A DNA stretch of 64,000 nucleotides. It comes from Anniella stebbinsi (Eukaryota; Chordata; Lepidosauria; Squamata; Anniellidae). Positions 44,092-54,639 of the stretch are shown here, piece by piece; the stretch's first letter is position 1; each line of letters opens with the position of its first letter. The DNA lies in the NCBI GenBank assembly GCA_029215795.1, contig JARDYH010000007.1, forward strand, positions 23,881,763 through 23,945,762, read 5' to 3'. The notes beneath the pieces were generated by a model. It was not told the origin of the DNA and did not search any database. It was given only the letters and a program-made list of their open reading frames with translations. The translations under genes were made by a program, and so were the position numbers.

Positions 44092-44397
44092 GCTACGAAT
44101 TTTTTAGATTAAAAGTTATTAACCTTTTTTACACAGAGGCTGGGGCTGTCAATTGCACCCTCCCGCCTCCCGGGAAGAAGAAGGAAACACTTTCTCTCAT
44201 CTCTTTGATCCGTGCACGCTTGGCTGCAACTGAGCTAGTATCCATTACAAAAGGAGAAACAAAGTAGCACTTGGCTCGTGTCTGCTTTGATACTTTCACT
44301 CAAGCAGAACGGCTGAGCCTAGGATCACTCTCTCTCGCTGGGATCGTTACAGGAGAAATTTTCTACAGTCTTCAAAGTGGTGTGTGCAGACACCTTG
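44092..44397. other. Unique centre of the 3.3-kb foldback element
   Basis: Not part of either arm. Contains CACCCTCCCGCCTCCCGGG, GATCCGTGCACGCTTGGC, AAGCAGAACGGCTGAGCC and CTCTCTCGCTGGGATCG. No open frame of note. It would form the loop if the arms paired. Confidence 0.85.
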
Positions 44398-46116
44398 CCA
44401 CCACATGCCTGGACCTATCATTCTGAAATTTTACACACATATCAAGTGAAGTGTTCCCTGTAATGTGCCCATGTTTCCTGTTTGTATCTTTAAAAATAAA
44501 AAAATGGGAGGCGTAAATGTATTTACCCCACTACTACCCATTTTTCTAAAATTAATTGCCATACAAGGCAAGCACCTACGTTTTTGAAATTTTACACACA
44601 TAGATCCCAAGGTACCACCTACAATGTGGCAAAGTTTCATGTATGTAACTTTAAAAATGACAAAGTTATAGGCATTCCTGGGTATTTATTAAAAAATTAA
44701 TTGCCACAAAACGCATGCACCAATCTTTCTGAAATTTCTCACAGATAACTATCCCTAACCAGTCTACAATGTGCCCAAGTTTCCTGTTTGTATCTTCAAA
44801 AATAAAAAAGTGGGAGGCATAACTGTATTTCTCAATGGGCAAGTGCTTTCCAATGATTTTCTATGGGCAAGTGCTTTCCAATGATTTCCTATAGGAAAGT
44901 ACTGTCCAATGAATCCCTATGGGCAAGTACTGTCCAATGAATCCCTATGGGCAAGTGCTGTCCAATGAATCCCTCATTGTTTCAAAAATTAATTGCCACA
45001 CAATACAAGCACCTACGTTTCTGAAATTTTACACACATGGGTCCCAAGGTACCGCCTACAATGTGGCAAAGTTTCATGTGTGTAACTTTACAAATGACAA
45101 AGTTATAGGCATTCCTGGGTATTTATTAAAAAATTAATTGCCACACAAGGCAAGCACCTATGTTTCTGAAATTTCACACACATAGGTCCCAAGGTACCAC
45201 CTACAATGTGGCAAAGTTTCATGTGTGTAACTTTAAAAATGACAAAGTTATAGGTGTTTCTTTCCTCATTGTTTCAAAAATTAATTGCCACACAAGGCAA
45301 GCTCCAATGTTTCTGAAATTTCACACACATATCAAGGCAAGTGGTACCTGTAATGTGCCCAAGTTTCCTGTTTGTATCTTCAAAAATAAAAAAATGGGAG
45401 GCGTAAATGTATTTACCCCACTACTACCCATTTTTCTAAAATTAATTGCCACACAAGGCAAGCACCTAAGTTTCTGAAATTTCTCACAGATAGGTCCCAA
45501 GGTACCACCTACAATGTGGCAAAGTTTCATGTTTGTAACTTTAAAAATGACAAAGTTATAAGCATTTCTGGGTATTTATTAAACAATTAATTGCCACAAA
45601 ACTCATGCACCAATCTTTCTGAAATTTCTCACAGATAACTATCCCTAACCAGTGTATAATGTGCCCAAGTTTCATCCTTCTATCTTTAAAAATGAAAAAG
45701 TTATAGGCGTTTTTGTAAAACAATACTTGGCTATGGGAAAAAGCATTCAAAATGGCGTCCGATCCGGATCGGACATCCGGTCCGATCCGATCCGACCATC
45801 CTCCGATCTGATCCGATCCGACCCCCCAGGTCCGATTCCGATCCGCTATCCGATCCGATCCGGGGGGTCAGTGCACATCCCTAGTTTAAACCATGATTGT
45901 CTAGCCACCATGGTTAGGAATGGTTCACATGGCATGCTAAACCATAACATTTAGCTCAAAATGCTTAACCACCATGGCTTAGTGTGTCGTCTGAACAGCG
46001 TCACTGTGGGTAGCCTCCAATCTGACCGGGACCATGGTATAGGGTTTGTTTGTTTGTTTGTTTTAACTTTTCCCACTTTCTGTTTTCCAAATAAAAATCC
46101 CTTCTCCATCCAAAGC

Positions 46117-46370
46117 TAGGGTGGTGAATTCGTCATCACCATAAAAGAAGAAATGCACCACACAGAAAGAGGACAAAAGAGGATGTTCATTCATGTGTGG
46201 AGATGCAAATTTAGACATAATTACAAGAATGTGAGGAGTGGGGAAGACAATCACTAGGTGATCTGTGGGCCAGACTGATCAGGCTGCTGCCCTTGTGCTA
46301 AGTGTAGATGAACAAGCTCAAGACCTCTGCACTCCCTTCTGATGGTTCTTTATCTTTGGGCAAGAAAGCC
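46117..46370. mobile_element. MITE, family L, left part
   Basis: Starts TAGGGTGGTGAATTC, then AAATGCACCACACAGAAAGA, GGACAAAAGAGG and GGAGATGCAAATTTAGACAT, ending near GATGGTTCTTTATCTTTGGG. Parallels 48252-48490. Confidence 0.6.
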
Positions 46371-46489
46371 CTGCACATCTGAGTGGCGATCTTGGAGCAG
46401 AGCCCAAGGGATGTATGGATTGTGTAAAACTTGTTACGTCTATGTTTCAGGGGTTGTTAGGTGCCTTTCACTTCATTGACTGCTCATCG

Positions 46490-46826
46490 ATGGAATCAGA
46501 TATTTGTTTAGTTTCCAAAATTGAGCAAATACAAATTTGCACATATTTGTGTTTGCAAAAATGTGCAAGTCCCCCAAACTGAGCGTTTTCACACTTTAGC
46601 CTATGTGGAAATGCACATTTTCAGCCATTTTTTAAAAAAATAAAAACCAATTGCACATTTTTTATTACTGAATTTGCATAAAATCCCCAAAGGTTAGAAA
46701 AACAGTCTACAAGTCCGTGGAATCTGTCCCAACAGGGAAAAAGCTAGGCCACTGCAGATCCATTGGTCCTACTCATACAAAATTAAACTCAGTTGATTCC
46801 ATTGAGGATTTTTTCCAACATCCCTA
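46490..46826. mobile_element. hAT-like MITE, family E, right end preserved
   Basis: GCACATATTTGTGTTTGC, GTGGAAATGCACATTTTCAG and CAATTGCACATTTTTTATTA, ending AACATCCCTA. Confidence 0.55.
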
Positions 46827-47407
46827 CAGAGCCTTCTCTGTTCATATTTCTGACTGCTGGACATAGGAGAGAGGAAGCTGATTCTTAGACATGTTGGTGT
46901 GATTAAACTGTATTTTGATACTTACTGAATTGTAACACAACCCATGGGTATGAGCATCCTGTGTGGTTCTTACAATGCTTTAGGGCACAATCCTATGCAC
47001 GTTTAATCAGAAAAAAAGTCCTACAACTTGTAACATACCCCAGCCAGCCATGCTGGCTAGAGAATGCAAGTTGTTGTAGGACTTTTTCCTGTCTACACAT
47101 GTATAGGATTTTACCCTTAACTATGCCTGATGCTGCACATGCACAGAATATTATGCCACAAATTTCAGGCAGGCTGATGATGCTTGCATATAAATTGGTT
47201 CATTTGTCCAGTGCATTTAAGTGAAACTTAAACCAGCCGAAGGAAAAGGTTACGATTGGGAGCACTTGAACCACATTCCCTACTGCTAACCTGCGTTCCA
47301 ATTTTGCTTGCTTTAATTCCACTTCATCCCATGAGAAACTTCAGCAGTTCATGGGGCTAAAAGTGGCAAGCTTCTAATGGCACAATTGATCTCTCCTGCT
47401 TTTTTAG

Positions 47408-47511
47408 AATCTCTGCAGATGGCGTAGACATTGTCCTGGATTGTCTGTGCGGAGAAAACACAGGCAAAGGTCTCAGCCTTCTCAAGCCACTTGGGACTTA
47501 CATTTTATATG
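47408..47511 (+). CDS. VAT1L: VAT1L coding exon 5 (residues 239-274, partial codons at both ends)
   Basis: Acceptor gcttttttag, donor G|gtgagt. The first base completes Lys239 and the last base starts Gly274. It encodes ISADGVDIVLDCLCGENTGK, then GLSLLKPLGTYILYG. DGVDIVLDCLCG is the conserved strand of the Rossmann domain in this subfamily, and LLKPLGTYILYG is the following strand. Retention of intron 5 would stop translation two codons later (YGE*). Confidence 0.98.
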
Positions 47512-47515
47512 GTGA

Positions 47516-47737
47516 GTGAAAGTTCCTGACATACTTAAGCGACGGCTGAGCCGGTCAGATGATCTTCGGCGTCAGTCTGTGCTGACGTACCCTGTGGAAA
47601 TTGATGATGGTTCAGAAATGCGCTATAAAGATGCCCAGGATGCTGTAGTTGCATCTGACATTGTAGATCTGGAATTTAACAGGGTGCGGTACTACACAAC
47701 CTCCAAGGTACCTCCAGTGAATGGACAGCCATTGTGA
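47516..47737 (+). pseudogene. Unidentified protein-like open frame (possible processed-gene fragment)
   Basis: A stop at 47513-47515 is followed by about 73 open codons and a TGA. The frame reads VPDILKRRLSRSDDLRRQSV, LTYPVEIDDGSEMRYKDAQD, AVVASDIVDLEFNRVRYYTT and SKVPPVNGQPL. Composition is balanced and codon use looks like coding DNA (CGG, CTG, GTG, GCC), unlike the simple or repeat-derived frames elsewhere. It begins within 10 bp of the exon 5 donor, has no upstream Met and no recognisable splice sites, and is followed by UTR-like sequence. I do not recognise the family. It is not part of the known VAT1L protein. Alternatives are a 5'-truncated retrocopy, an alternative last exon of an unknown kind, or chance. 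Confidence 0.4.
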
Positions 47738-48251
47738 GCAGTCCACCCACAGACAAATGCTGTGCAACCTTGGGGTTTAGCCCTTTAAGGGTAGAAAGGA
47801 ATGCCAATTTGAGAGTCGTTTGTCATTTCTTTTGATTCATATTCCTTGCTGTGAGGAAAAGATCAGGCCTAGAAGCTCGAAGAGCTGGATTTGAACAGGT
47901 TGACTCAGGATTTCTCCTTCTCCTTCTACATTTTGCTTTCTCATGCCACTTTTTGAAAGAATAAGAGGAAATTGTATCTCTACAACTCCACTGTAGAACA
48001 CATGAATGCAGCATCTATCTGGGCTGTGATTACAGGACAGCATGCTTTATTCATGCTGATATTAAAGGAGGAGAAGTGACATAAACTAATATTGGGTTAT
48101 TCTGTTCTTTTTATCATGTTATTTCTGTTGTGCACTCTTACAAGAGCTCCTGCCATCAAAATGTTCTATTTATTGATCATATAAATGTGATTCATCATTT
48201 TAATTGCCTCTAAGCCTGCATCCATGCTCATCCTAGTTTGAATCCAAGCGA

Positions 48252-48601
48252 AGGGTAGCCACTTGTGATTCACTGAAAAAGAGGACATGCACCACCCAAA
48301 AAGAGGACAGTGATCTGTATAAAACTTCCACATGCTAATATAGATGTGTGGATGTAAATTCAGAAATAATTATTATAATTTAAATAGAAATACAGTGTAT
48401 CTCACCATAGTGCAGAAAACTGTGACCAGGTGTTAATAGACCATTGTGTAGACAGAGAACCGTTTTGATGGTTCATTATCTTTAAACCAGAATTGGACAG
48501 GACAGCTCTTTGAATAGAGAGTGCCTTCAAATAGATGGTGGTCCTCTGACAGCCCTTCAAATAGAGGACCATCCTGTAAAAGAGGACACCTGGCCACCCT
48601 A
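48252..48601. mobile_element. MITE, family L, complete copy
   Basis: Starts AGGGTAGCCACTTGTG and ends CACCTGGCCACCCTA. The interior is rich in AAAGAGGACA / TGTCCTCT words. Flanking 8-mers do not match, so any target duplication is eroded. Confidence 0.65.
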
Positions 48602-49252
48602 TGACTGATCCCAAATCTACATTTGAGTTCAGCCATCTATGGCCCCAGCCTGACCCTAACAACTGAGTGGTGGAGAGAGATCAGAGAAGAGGGCTGAGTC
48701 AGGAGGGTGTAAAGGGAGCTGGGCTAGTCACAGAAGACACCAGGGACCTGTCCAAGGTACCAAAAGGTATAACAGAAATCCTGGTTGTCTTTCCCCAAGA
48801 AGTTTATCTCTGAAGGATTTCACTGCTATCTCATCAAGGATAATTTCAGCAGGGAAAGGAAAGCGGTGCACCCTTTCCTGCCAAAGAATACAAGGGGGAA
48901 GGCAGGAGGGGAATTTGGGCTCTAAGCCCAATTCCTTCATATTCACAAAGGACACTCTTGGCAGCAAAGCAACGGCTGCCCTTCCATCACTGAAAAGATC
49001 CTTCAGGAGGAAATTTGGCTGTTAGGAGATGCATGCCGGAGAGCCCACACAAAAGCCCGAAGCTCCCTCTCTTTAGAATACTTTTAAGAATGATTAACCA
49101 TCCTCCCTGCCAAAACTTTCAGTCCTGTCACCCAGCAGCTCCTGTGGAGCTCAAAGTCCCCTGAAGAGGCCGGCTCTTCAGCTGCCAGAATGGCCTCCCC
49201 AAAATCAACAAATCTTGGCTCACTCCCCACACCTTCTGCCAACACAATTTAT

Positions 49253-49300
49253 TCTCTCTCTCTCTCTCTCTCTCTCACGCACACACACACACACACACAC
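49253..49300 (+). repeat. Compound (TC)n(AC)n microsatellite
   Basis: About 12 TC units followed by about 11 CA units. Confidence 0.98.
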
Positions 49301-49393
49301 TGCCATGGCTAGTTCACCCATGCTTCCCTTCACTGCCAAGGACGCTGACCCATTCAGAAACACTAGGGGGAGCTCTTGTGATGCTGCAGAGTT

Positions 49394-49520
49394 ATGGAAT
49401 CATATAGTTGGAGGAGGCCTCAAAGTTCATCTAGTCCAACCCCCTGCCAATGCAGGTAATCCATTGCTGCACCATCCCTGATAAGTGGCCACCTAGCATC
49501 AGCTTGAAAATCTCTAACAA
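49394..49520 (-). mobile_element. CR1-type LINE 3' end, minus
   Basis: TGGAATCATATAGTTGGAGG, AGGCCTCAAAGTTCATCTAG, TCCAACCCCCTGCCAATGCA and GTGGCCACCTAGCATCAGC. Confidence 0.8.
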
Positions 49521-49825
49521 AGGAAACTATGCTTCAGGTTTCAGTCACAACTCTAAAGGATCTATCCAAGGTGCTTGGATAGCTTCTTTAGAGTTCTGAC
49601 TGAAATCCTGAGCAGATTCACCACCCCACTGACATTGGAGCCAAGAGCCCCCACTGCTTCCACTGTCAAACAGCTTGGACCATCAGGATGTTCTTCCTAA
49701 GGTTTAGTCTTTTTCTCATAACTTGAACCCACACCCCAGCCACACCTCAGGTGCAGGGTCCTCAAGGAAACATAGTTCCCCATGGCTTGAAATGTTCCAG
49801 GCAATGCAGAAGCACGGAAGGAAGT

Positions 49826-50383
49826 TAGGGGTGTCAGAGAAATACACTACAATAGTCAAATAAGTTCGGATTTATTTACATCTAATCCATGGATTCTGCA
49901 GCAGACTGGCTTTTTCCAAGTTCTGTGGATATGTGCATCTGTGGACAGATTTATTTTTTCATTTTCCAAAATCATAGCAAATTTAGTCATTCAAAAATAC
50001 AAAGACGAAGGAGAAAAAAACACAAACTAAAAATGTGCATTTCTTCCCATAGTTTAAGCATGAAAATGCAAATTTGGAGGGGATTCGTGCATTTTTCTTC
50101 TCTTTTTTTTTGTTTTTGGGGAGATTTGCACAAATTTGCATTAACAAATTCATATTAACCTCCCAGACAGTTTCTGCTATTGGACGGTATAGAAATGTAA
50201 TGAATAAATGAATGAATAAATAAATAAATAAATAAATAAGCGCTAATGCACCTAAGTCAATGTAAATTAGCAGAAGTAGACCAAGATTCTCCTATAACAA
50301 ATCTGGTTCCGTCAACGAGCTGATGACAGATTGAAAGATGCCTCCCAATATGGAATGGATTTAACAATACCCATTCATCCCTA
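49826..50383. mobile_element. hAT-like MITE, family E, containing a family D tail
   Basis: Starts TAGGGGTGTCAG and ends ATTCATCCCTA. TAATCCATGGATTCTGCAGC and GGAGGGGATTCGTGCATTTT match the 25-kb copy. A family D tail (CAGTTTCTGCTATTGGACGG, then an AATAAATAAATA run) lies at 50160-50242 inside it. Confidence 0.6.
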
Positions 50384-50784
50384 ATAGAGACCTTCAGAAA
50401 AAGAAGACAAAACCTTGCTACCTCCACCTCACCATTGCCACCAGGTTAGGTGACACAAGCTGCCTAAAGGTTTAGGAGTTCAGATGGCATTGGGGGAATT
50501 AGAAGACAATTAGGGAGCTGCTTGGACTCTCTCATCCTCCTGATGTGACATCATTGGGACCACCACAGGGTTTGGGATTTGGAATTGAGCCACAATGGCA
50601 AAGTGGATGTGCTATTCCATGTCAGTACTTCTTTGGCAAGACTTTTCTGAAGAAGGGGGTAGCCGTTGTAAGGTTTCTGACTAAGGACACCAAAATTCTT
50701 AGGCCTGGTCTTCATGGCATATCATGAGCAGCTTCTGCATTCACGAATTCTCTTCCTTTGCTCCCCCACCCCTTATTTTTTCAG

Positions 50785-50840
50785 GCTCATCTAACATGGT
50801 TACCGGGGAAACCAAAAGTTTCTTCAGCTTTGCAAAATCA
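50785..50840 (+). CDS. VAT1L: VAT1L coding exon 6 (residues 274-292)
   Basis: Acceptor ccttattttttcag, donor TCA|gtaagt. The first two bases complete Gly274. It encodes SSNMVTGETKSFFSFAKS, the short segment linking the nucleotide-binding strand to the C-terminal lobe. It is only 56 bp, yet identical in sense to the mammalian exon. Ends in phase 0. Confidence 0.97.
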
Positions 50841-50936
50841 GTAAGTACAAGGCCCTTCTCGTTCTGCTAGACAGAGCTTATTTATATAAGTCCTGCTGTT
50901 TACCAGACACCCAAATTGCCTCTCTTTCCCTCCCGT

Positions 50937-50980
50937 GTCTCTCTGTCTCTCTCTCTGTCTCTCTCTCTCTCTCTCCAGCA
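50937..50980 (+). repeat. (TC)n-rich microsatellite
   Basis: CTCTCTGT / CTCTCT units, about 44 bp. Confidence 0.93.
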
Positions 50981-51214
50981 TGATATGTGTAACATTTTAC
51001 AATCTCAGGACCAAGTCAGACAGTACATGGGAGACACACTAATGTTCTCCTGAATTATTTTCCAATGTTTTAAATGAAACACGATTTCTGGAGGATGCCA
51101 ATTTGAACAGAGGAAGAGCAGCAGGGGAGTGACCATTAAATCCATTTCTATCTGGGTACGCAAACCCATCACCAGAGCCAGCCGTACCATTAGGTATAGG
51201 AGTGGGGCATCACA

Positions 51215-51555
51215 GGACTGGGGCCCAAATTTGGTCCTCCTGGGGTCCCAATCCATCACTCCTGAGTTCTCCCAATCACAATACTCCCTTCCCCTGGCCT
51301 CACTGCCTGTTCCCCATCCACTGATCATTTGGTGCAGTCCCCCACCCATTCCCAAAGGCTGAAATTTCTCCCCTAAAGCTTAATTACTATCAGAAAGAGC
51401 TTTAAGCTACAATATGCTGGTATTTTTAGTACTTTGGGCCCCTCCCCCTTCCTTTGGCTCCACCCCATTTGTCTTTGGCCACACCCACCACTAGAATGCG
51501 TCCCCTGAGAACGTCTCCAAAATTGAATTTGGTCCTCAGGTTGAAAGAGGTAGAA
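51215..51555. repeat. Interspersed repeat, family O
   Basis: ACTGGGGCCCAAATTTGGTC, CTCCTGGGGTCCCAATCC, CAATATGCTGGTATTTTTAG and TCTCCAAAATTGAATTTGGT, ending CTCAGGTTGAAAGAGG. Second copy at 60765-61142. Confidence 0.6.
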
Positions 51556-52184
51556 TGCAGCAGTTGTCTCAGGTGGCAGATGCTGTGGGGGCAGGCATCA
51601 GAAACCTCCCAAATTACACTGTTCCTTCTGAGACCTTAAGCTTGCCTGCTAAGCAAACCAGCTGCCCTCTGGTATTGTGGAGGACATTGTTCCATCACCA
51701 ACGTTGAAGTAAGAGTCAACTACCATTCCGATCAGATTCTGTCCATAGAACGCCATCTTGTCCCTTTCCTCAGGAAGCACACTGCCTCGGGTTGGCCCTG
51801 CCAGTCTCACTTACAGGGGAGGCAGGGGGATCCTGCCCATCCTTATTAGTAACTTTCTCCAGTCACACACCATCCACCACATGTTTGACAACCGTATGAA
51901 AGTGCTCTACACAAATGATGATTGTACGCTTATAGAGCTCCTGGACCAATCAGGATCCCACCTCCTCACATCAAGGAACTCCACAATAGTACTGACATGG
52001 ATGACAAGAAGACATAGCCAGCATCTGCAACATGGGTTGGTCTATGCAGCGGACCCCTCGAAACCCCTCACACTTGAGGAGGGTTGAGTGACCACACATC
52101 CACACCAACAAGACTGAAGTCAACCGACATCAGATGCAGAAGATCTGTGATCTTCCGACCAGTGTCAGCCCCAATTTTCCCCCC

Positions 52185-52500
52185 TCGGTCGGTCTACCTT
52201 CTCACCACCATGGTCACCAGCAGCTCCTGCTCATCATTATCCTCTTTCTCTTCATGGCTTCCACTTGCTTGCTTGACAGGCAGAGAGTCAGAGAGCAAGT
52301 AGGCAGTGGCATCTCCTGCTCCTCCTCCTCACCAGCATTGTTTCCTGGCCCAAAGCAAAAGGCAGGTGAGCAAGCAGGTGCAATGGGGAAGCAGAGGATC
52401 GAGTCCAGGGGTCTCTTCTCAGGGGTCCCCAGCTGGGGTGTGGGACCTTGGTGAGAGCCCAACCATGCCTATCCTTGATGCAAGCCCTCCTTGAGAAGAT
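52185..52500 (+). repeat. Family M repeat, plus
   Basis: CAGCAGCTCCTGCTCATCAT, TATCCTCTTTCTC, CTTGCTTGCTTGACAGGC, GTAGGCAGTGGCATCTCCTG and CCAACCATGCCTATCCTTGA. Confidence 0.6.
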
Positions 52501-52968
52501 ACTATTCATGTAATTCTCAATTGTGTGAATGGCTTTTTAAAGTTAGAGGGAAGTCCTGGGATAGGGATGACCTGGTACTTGCATGGGAAATAAGGTTCCC
52601 ATTTATGCTACTGGAAACCTTTCTTCTGATGCAAATAGCAGAGATCTAGATTGGGACGGATCTAGATTGGGATGACAGCTGGATACAGAAGGTTAAAGCC
52701 TGCCATATGCTCCCTTCCACCAGGGTCCCAATGCAGATTTATCCCCCAGCACCTGCTTTTTTTACCTTTAAAACACCATTCACACAATTGCTTGAATGTT
52801 GTGTATTTTTTTTTAAAAAAAAAATTGAGTTATCCACCATGAAATCAAGTTCTTTCACAGTTAATTATCCCCATTCAGAACCCCATTGTGCTATATCTTT
52901 AAAATACTTTATGCCTACTGACATAACTTACCTTGGTTCTAATTGCCTTGCTGTTTGTTTGTCCCTAG

Positions 52969-53163
52969 TGGTGGCAAGTGGAGAAAGTGAACCCTATCAA
53001 GCTCTATGAAGAAAACAAAGTCATGGCTGGATTTTCTCTCTTAAACCTACTTTTCAAACAAGGCCGAAGTGGCCTGATCACTAATGTAATGGACAAACTC
53101 ATAAAACTGCACAGCGAGAAGAAGATCAAGCCTCTCGTTGATTCGCTATGGGCATTGGAAGAG
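52969..53163 (+). CDS. VAT1L: VAT1L coding exon 7 (residues 293-357)
   Basis: Acceptor gtccctag, donor GAG|gtaggg; both phases 0. It encodes WWQVEKVNPIKLYEENKVMA, then GFSLLNLLFKQGRSGLITNV and ...KKIKPLVDSLWALEE, the C-terminal lobe of the MDR fold. Divergence from human is concentrated in the middle (ITNVMDKLIKLHSE here), while both ends are conserved. The next segment, expected to begin VKEAMQRIHDRG, is not found downstream in this window. Confidence 0.98.
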
Positions 53164-54639
53164 GTAGGGTAGTCCTCTTTCTCTTAACCTTGTAAATTAT
53201 GGATTTTCCGAATGCATCATTCACCGAATTTACAAACCTGATTTATGTGTGTCCCTGAATTAAGACTCTCAATTATCTGCTGAAAATAGGACGTGCGCTC
53301 ATCATTTTTATCTTTCCAAATGACTTAATCCAAGTATTGGCATTTTATATGCTTGCGTTCGTGACAAATATGTGAACCTTTGGATTGAGATGATTTAGGT
53401 AAAGGAATTCTGTTCTGTAGTTCCTTTTCCTGATCTTGAGCACTGATTTCCATGGAAAATACTGCTGCCGACTGGAGTTTTGCCAGATTCTGCTTCAGTG
53501 TCATTTCATTCAGTATTACCAAACGTCCTTACTTAAAGACCTTGGATGTCTCCGTTCATGTGTGTTTTGCTCTGTATTGCATCACATTTTGGCTTTTGTT
53601 GCTTTTCGACTGCATGGGCAGTTAGTTGACCTTCTCATCTGTGTTTCTCTTAGAAGAATGGTCCAACGTGAATGCCGTAAAATATGGCAAGATTATAGAT
53701 GGTTTGGTGCAAAAACCAAGTTGAAATACTCCAAGGAAAAGCTGTTATTGTATTAAATTCTGTCCCTTTACGGCATCATCAGTGTACACTGAGTAACTTG
53801 AGCAAAACAAAACCATAAAACTAATCTCTGCCTCAAGGCGTTTACAATCTGATGTCGATAGTGAAGGGAAAGAAGAGATGGGAAAGAAGATGCAAAGGTG
53901 ATGAGATTCTAGAATGCTAGAGTCAAGGATAGCAAAGGATGGATGTAAGCAAATGTAGTTGCAAAGACTTTGTTTTATTTGGAGATAAGAACTGGGTGAT
54001 CCCAGCTGTGGAACTCTCTTCCAGTAATGATTCAGCTGTCTCTGACACTGTTGTCATTCAAGTGCCAACTAAAGACTTTTTTTTTATACAGGCTTTGGTT
54101 TTATCTGTTTAGTGACTGTTTAACTACAAGCACCTACTAAAACTGAAGGCATGAGATATAGTTCCTTGCTTCCTTCTGGGAGATGCTGCATGGTGCTTGC
54201 TGCAAAGCAGGAGGAAGGGGGAGCAGGAAATAGGGACTGATCAAGCTACAGGACATTCTCTATCACGCCCCAGTGTCTGGAAGCATGTGGAATTGTTCCC
54301 ATAATCCAATATGGGAACCCTCCAGCTCATGGTCCAGATATGGCTCATGGGGGTCCCCATCCAGCCTCTAGTTTCTTCCCCATGCCCTGCCACCTCTCCT
54401 GAATGGCAAAAACTCTTATCTCCAATTAGCTGTTAATCGAAGATAAGAGCTTTCCACTTGTAATTCAGTCCTTCTTACTTCTGAGGCTTATGCTGAAGAG
54501 ACTTGCCTTCACTTTGGAGTAGACATGTGGAAGCTCACCCTGCTTACTTGTGAGTACAGTTGCTACTTGTGCTTACTTTTGAGTAGACATACAGAAGCTT
54601 GGTATCTGGGTTGCTATTTGAAAGTGCCGGTTGTTTTAT

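Larger units (their letters stand above)
42595..45883. mobile_element. 3.29-kb near-perfect foldback transposon (GATCC family), hAT-like, 8-bp TSD
   Basis: Starts TAGGGGTGTGCATC and ends TGCACATCCCTA. It is flanked by perfect GTTTAAAC (42587-42594, 45884-45891). Sub-terminal CCGATCCGATCC arrays sit at both ends. The arms 42735-44091 and 44398-45754 are inverted copies. I found only three or four mismatches by eye in ~1.36 kb, and matching reading frames of 105, 72 and 69 codons are identical in both arms. The arms consist of tandem ~145-160-bp units and five 28-bp units. The ~306-bp centre (44092-44397) is unique. No transposase is recognisable. The translated frames are repetitive by-products, not proteins I recognise. 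Confidence 0.93.
42517..46005. mobile_element. Palindromic MITE, family C, split by the 3.3-kb foldback element
   Basis: Left part 42517-42594 (CTGTTCAGACAACACTCTAA, GACATGGTTAGGCTGC, CCCTTTTGCAGCAAATGGA, TGAGCAAGTTTAAAC). Right part 45884-46005 (GTTTAAACCATGATTG, CCACCATGGTTAGGAATGG, TTTAGCTCAAAATGCTTAAC, TTAGTGTGTCGTCTGAACAG). Removing 42595-45883 and one GTTTAAAC restores a continuous element like 20097-20361. Confidence 0.88.
36244..47407 (+). other. VAT1L: VAT1L intron 4 (11.2 kb)
   Basis: Contains the 3.3-kb foldback transposon and many smaller repeats listed separately. I see nothing assignable in about 36250-36570, 37610-38510 (apart from a family K piece), 39725-40230, 40345-40725, 40830-41080, 42045-42515 and 46830-47405. 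Confidence 0.9.
47512..50784 (+). other. VAT1L: VAT1L intron 5 (3.3 kb)
   Basis: Holds an unidentified protein-like frame, a family L MITE, a CR1 end and a family E MITE, listed separately. Nothing else is assignable in about 47740-48250, 48605-49250, 49520-49825 and 50390-50780. Confidence 0.9.
50841..52968 (+). other. VAT1L: VAT1L intron 6 (2.1 kb)
   Basis: Contains a TC-rich run, a family O repeat and a family M repeat. The stretch 51560-52180 holds a 109-codon chance frame with no recognisable domain. 52500-52965 shows nothing but an A/T homopolymer at ~52808-52826. Confidence 0.9.

Noticed and set aside
43013..45530. Mirrored frames of 60-105 codons on both strands
   Set aside because: They are inverted duplicates within the foldback element and translate its tandem units. 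No transposase or other domain is visible.
51758..52087. 109-codon frame in intron 6
   Set aside because: No domain recognised, and the adjoining family M repeat suggests repeat-derived sequence.
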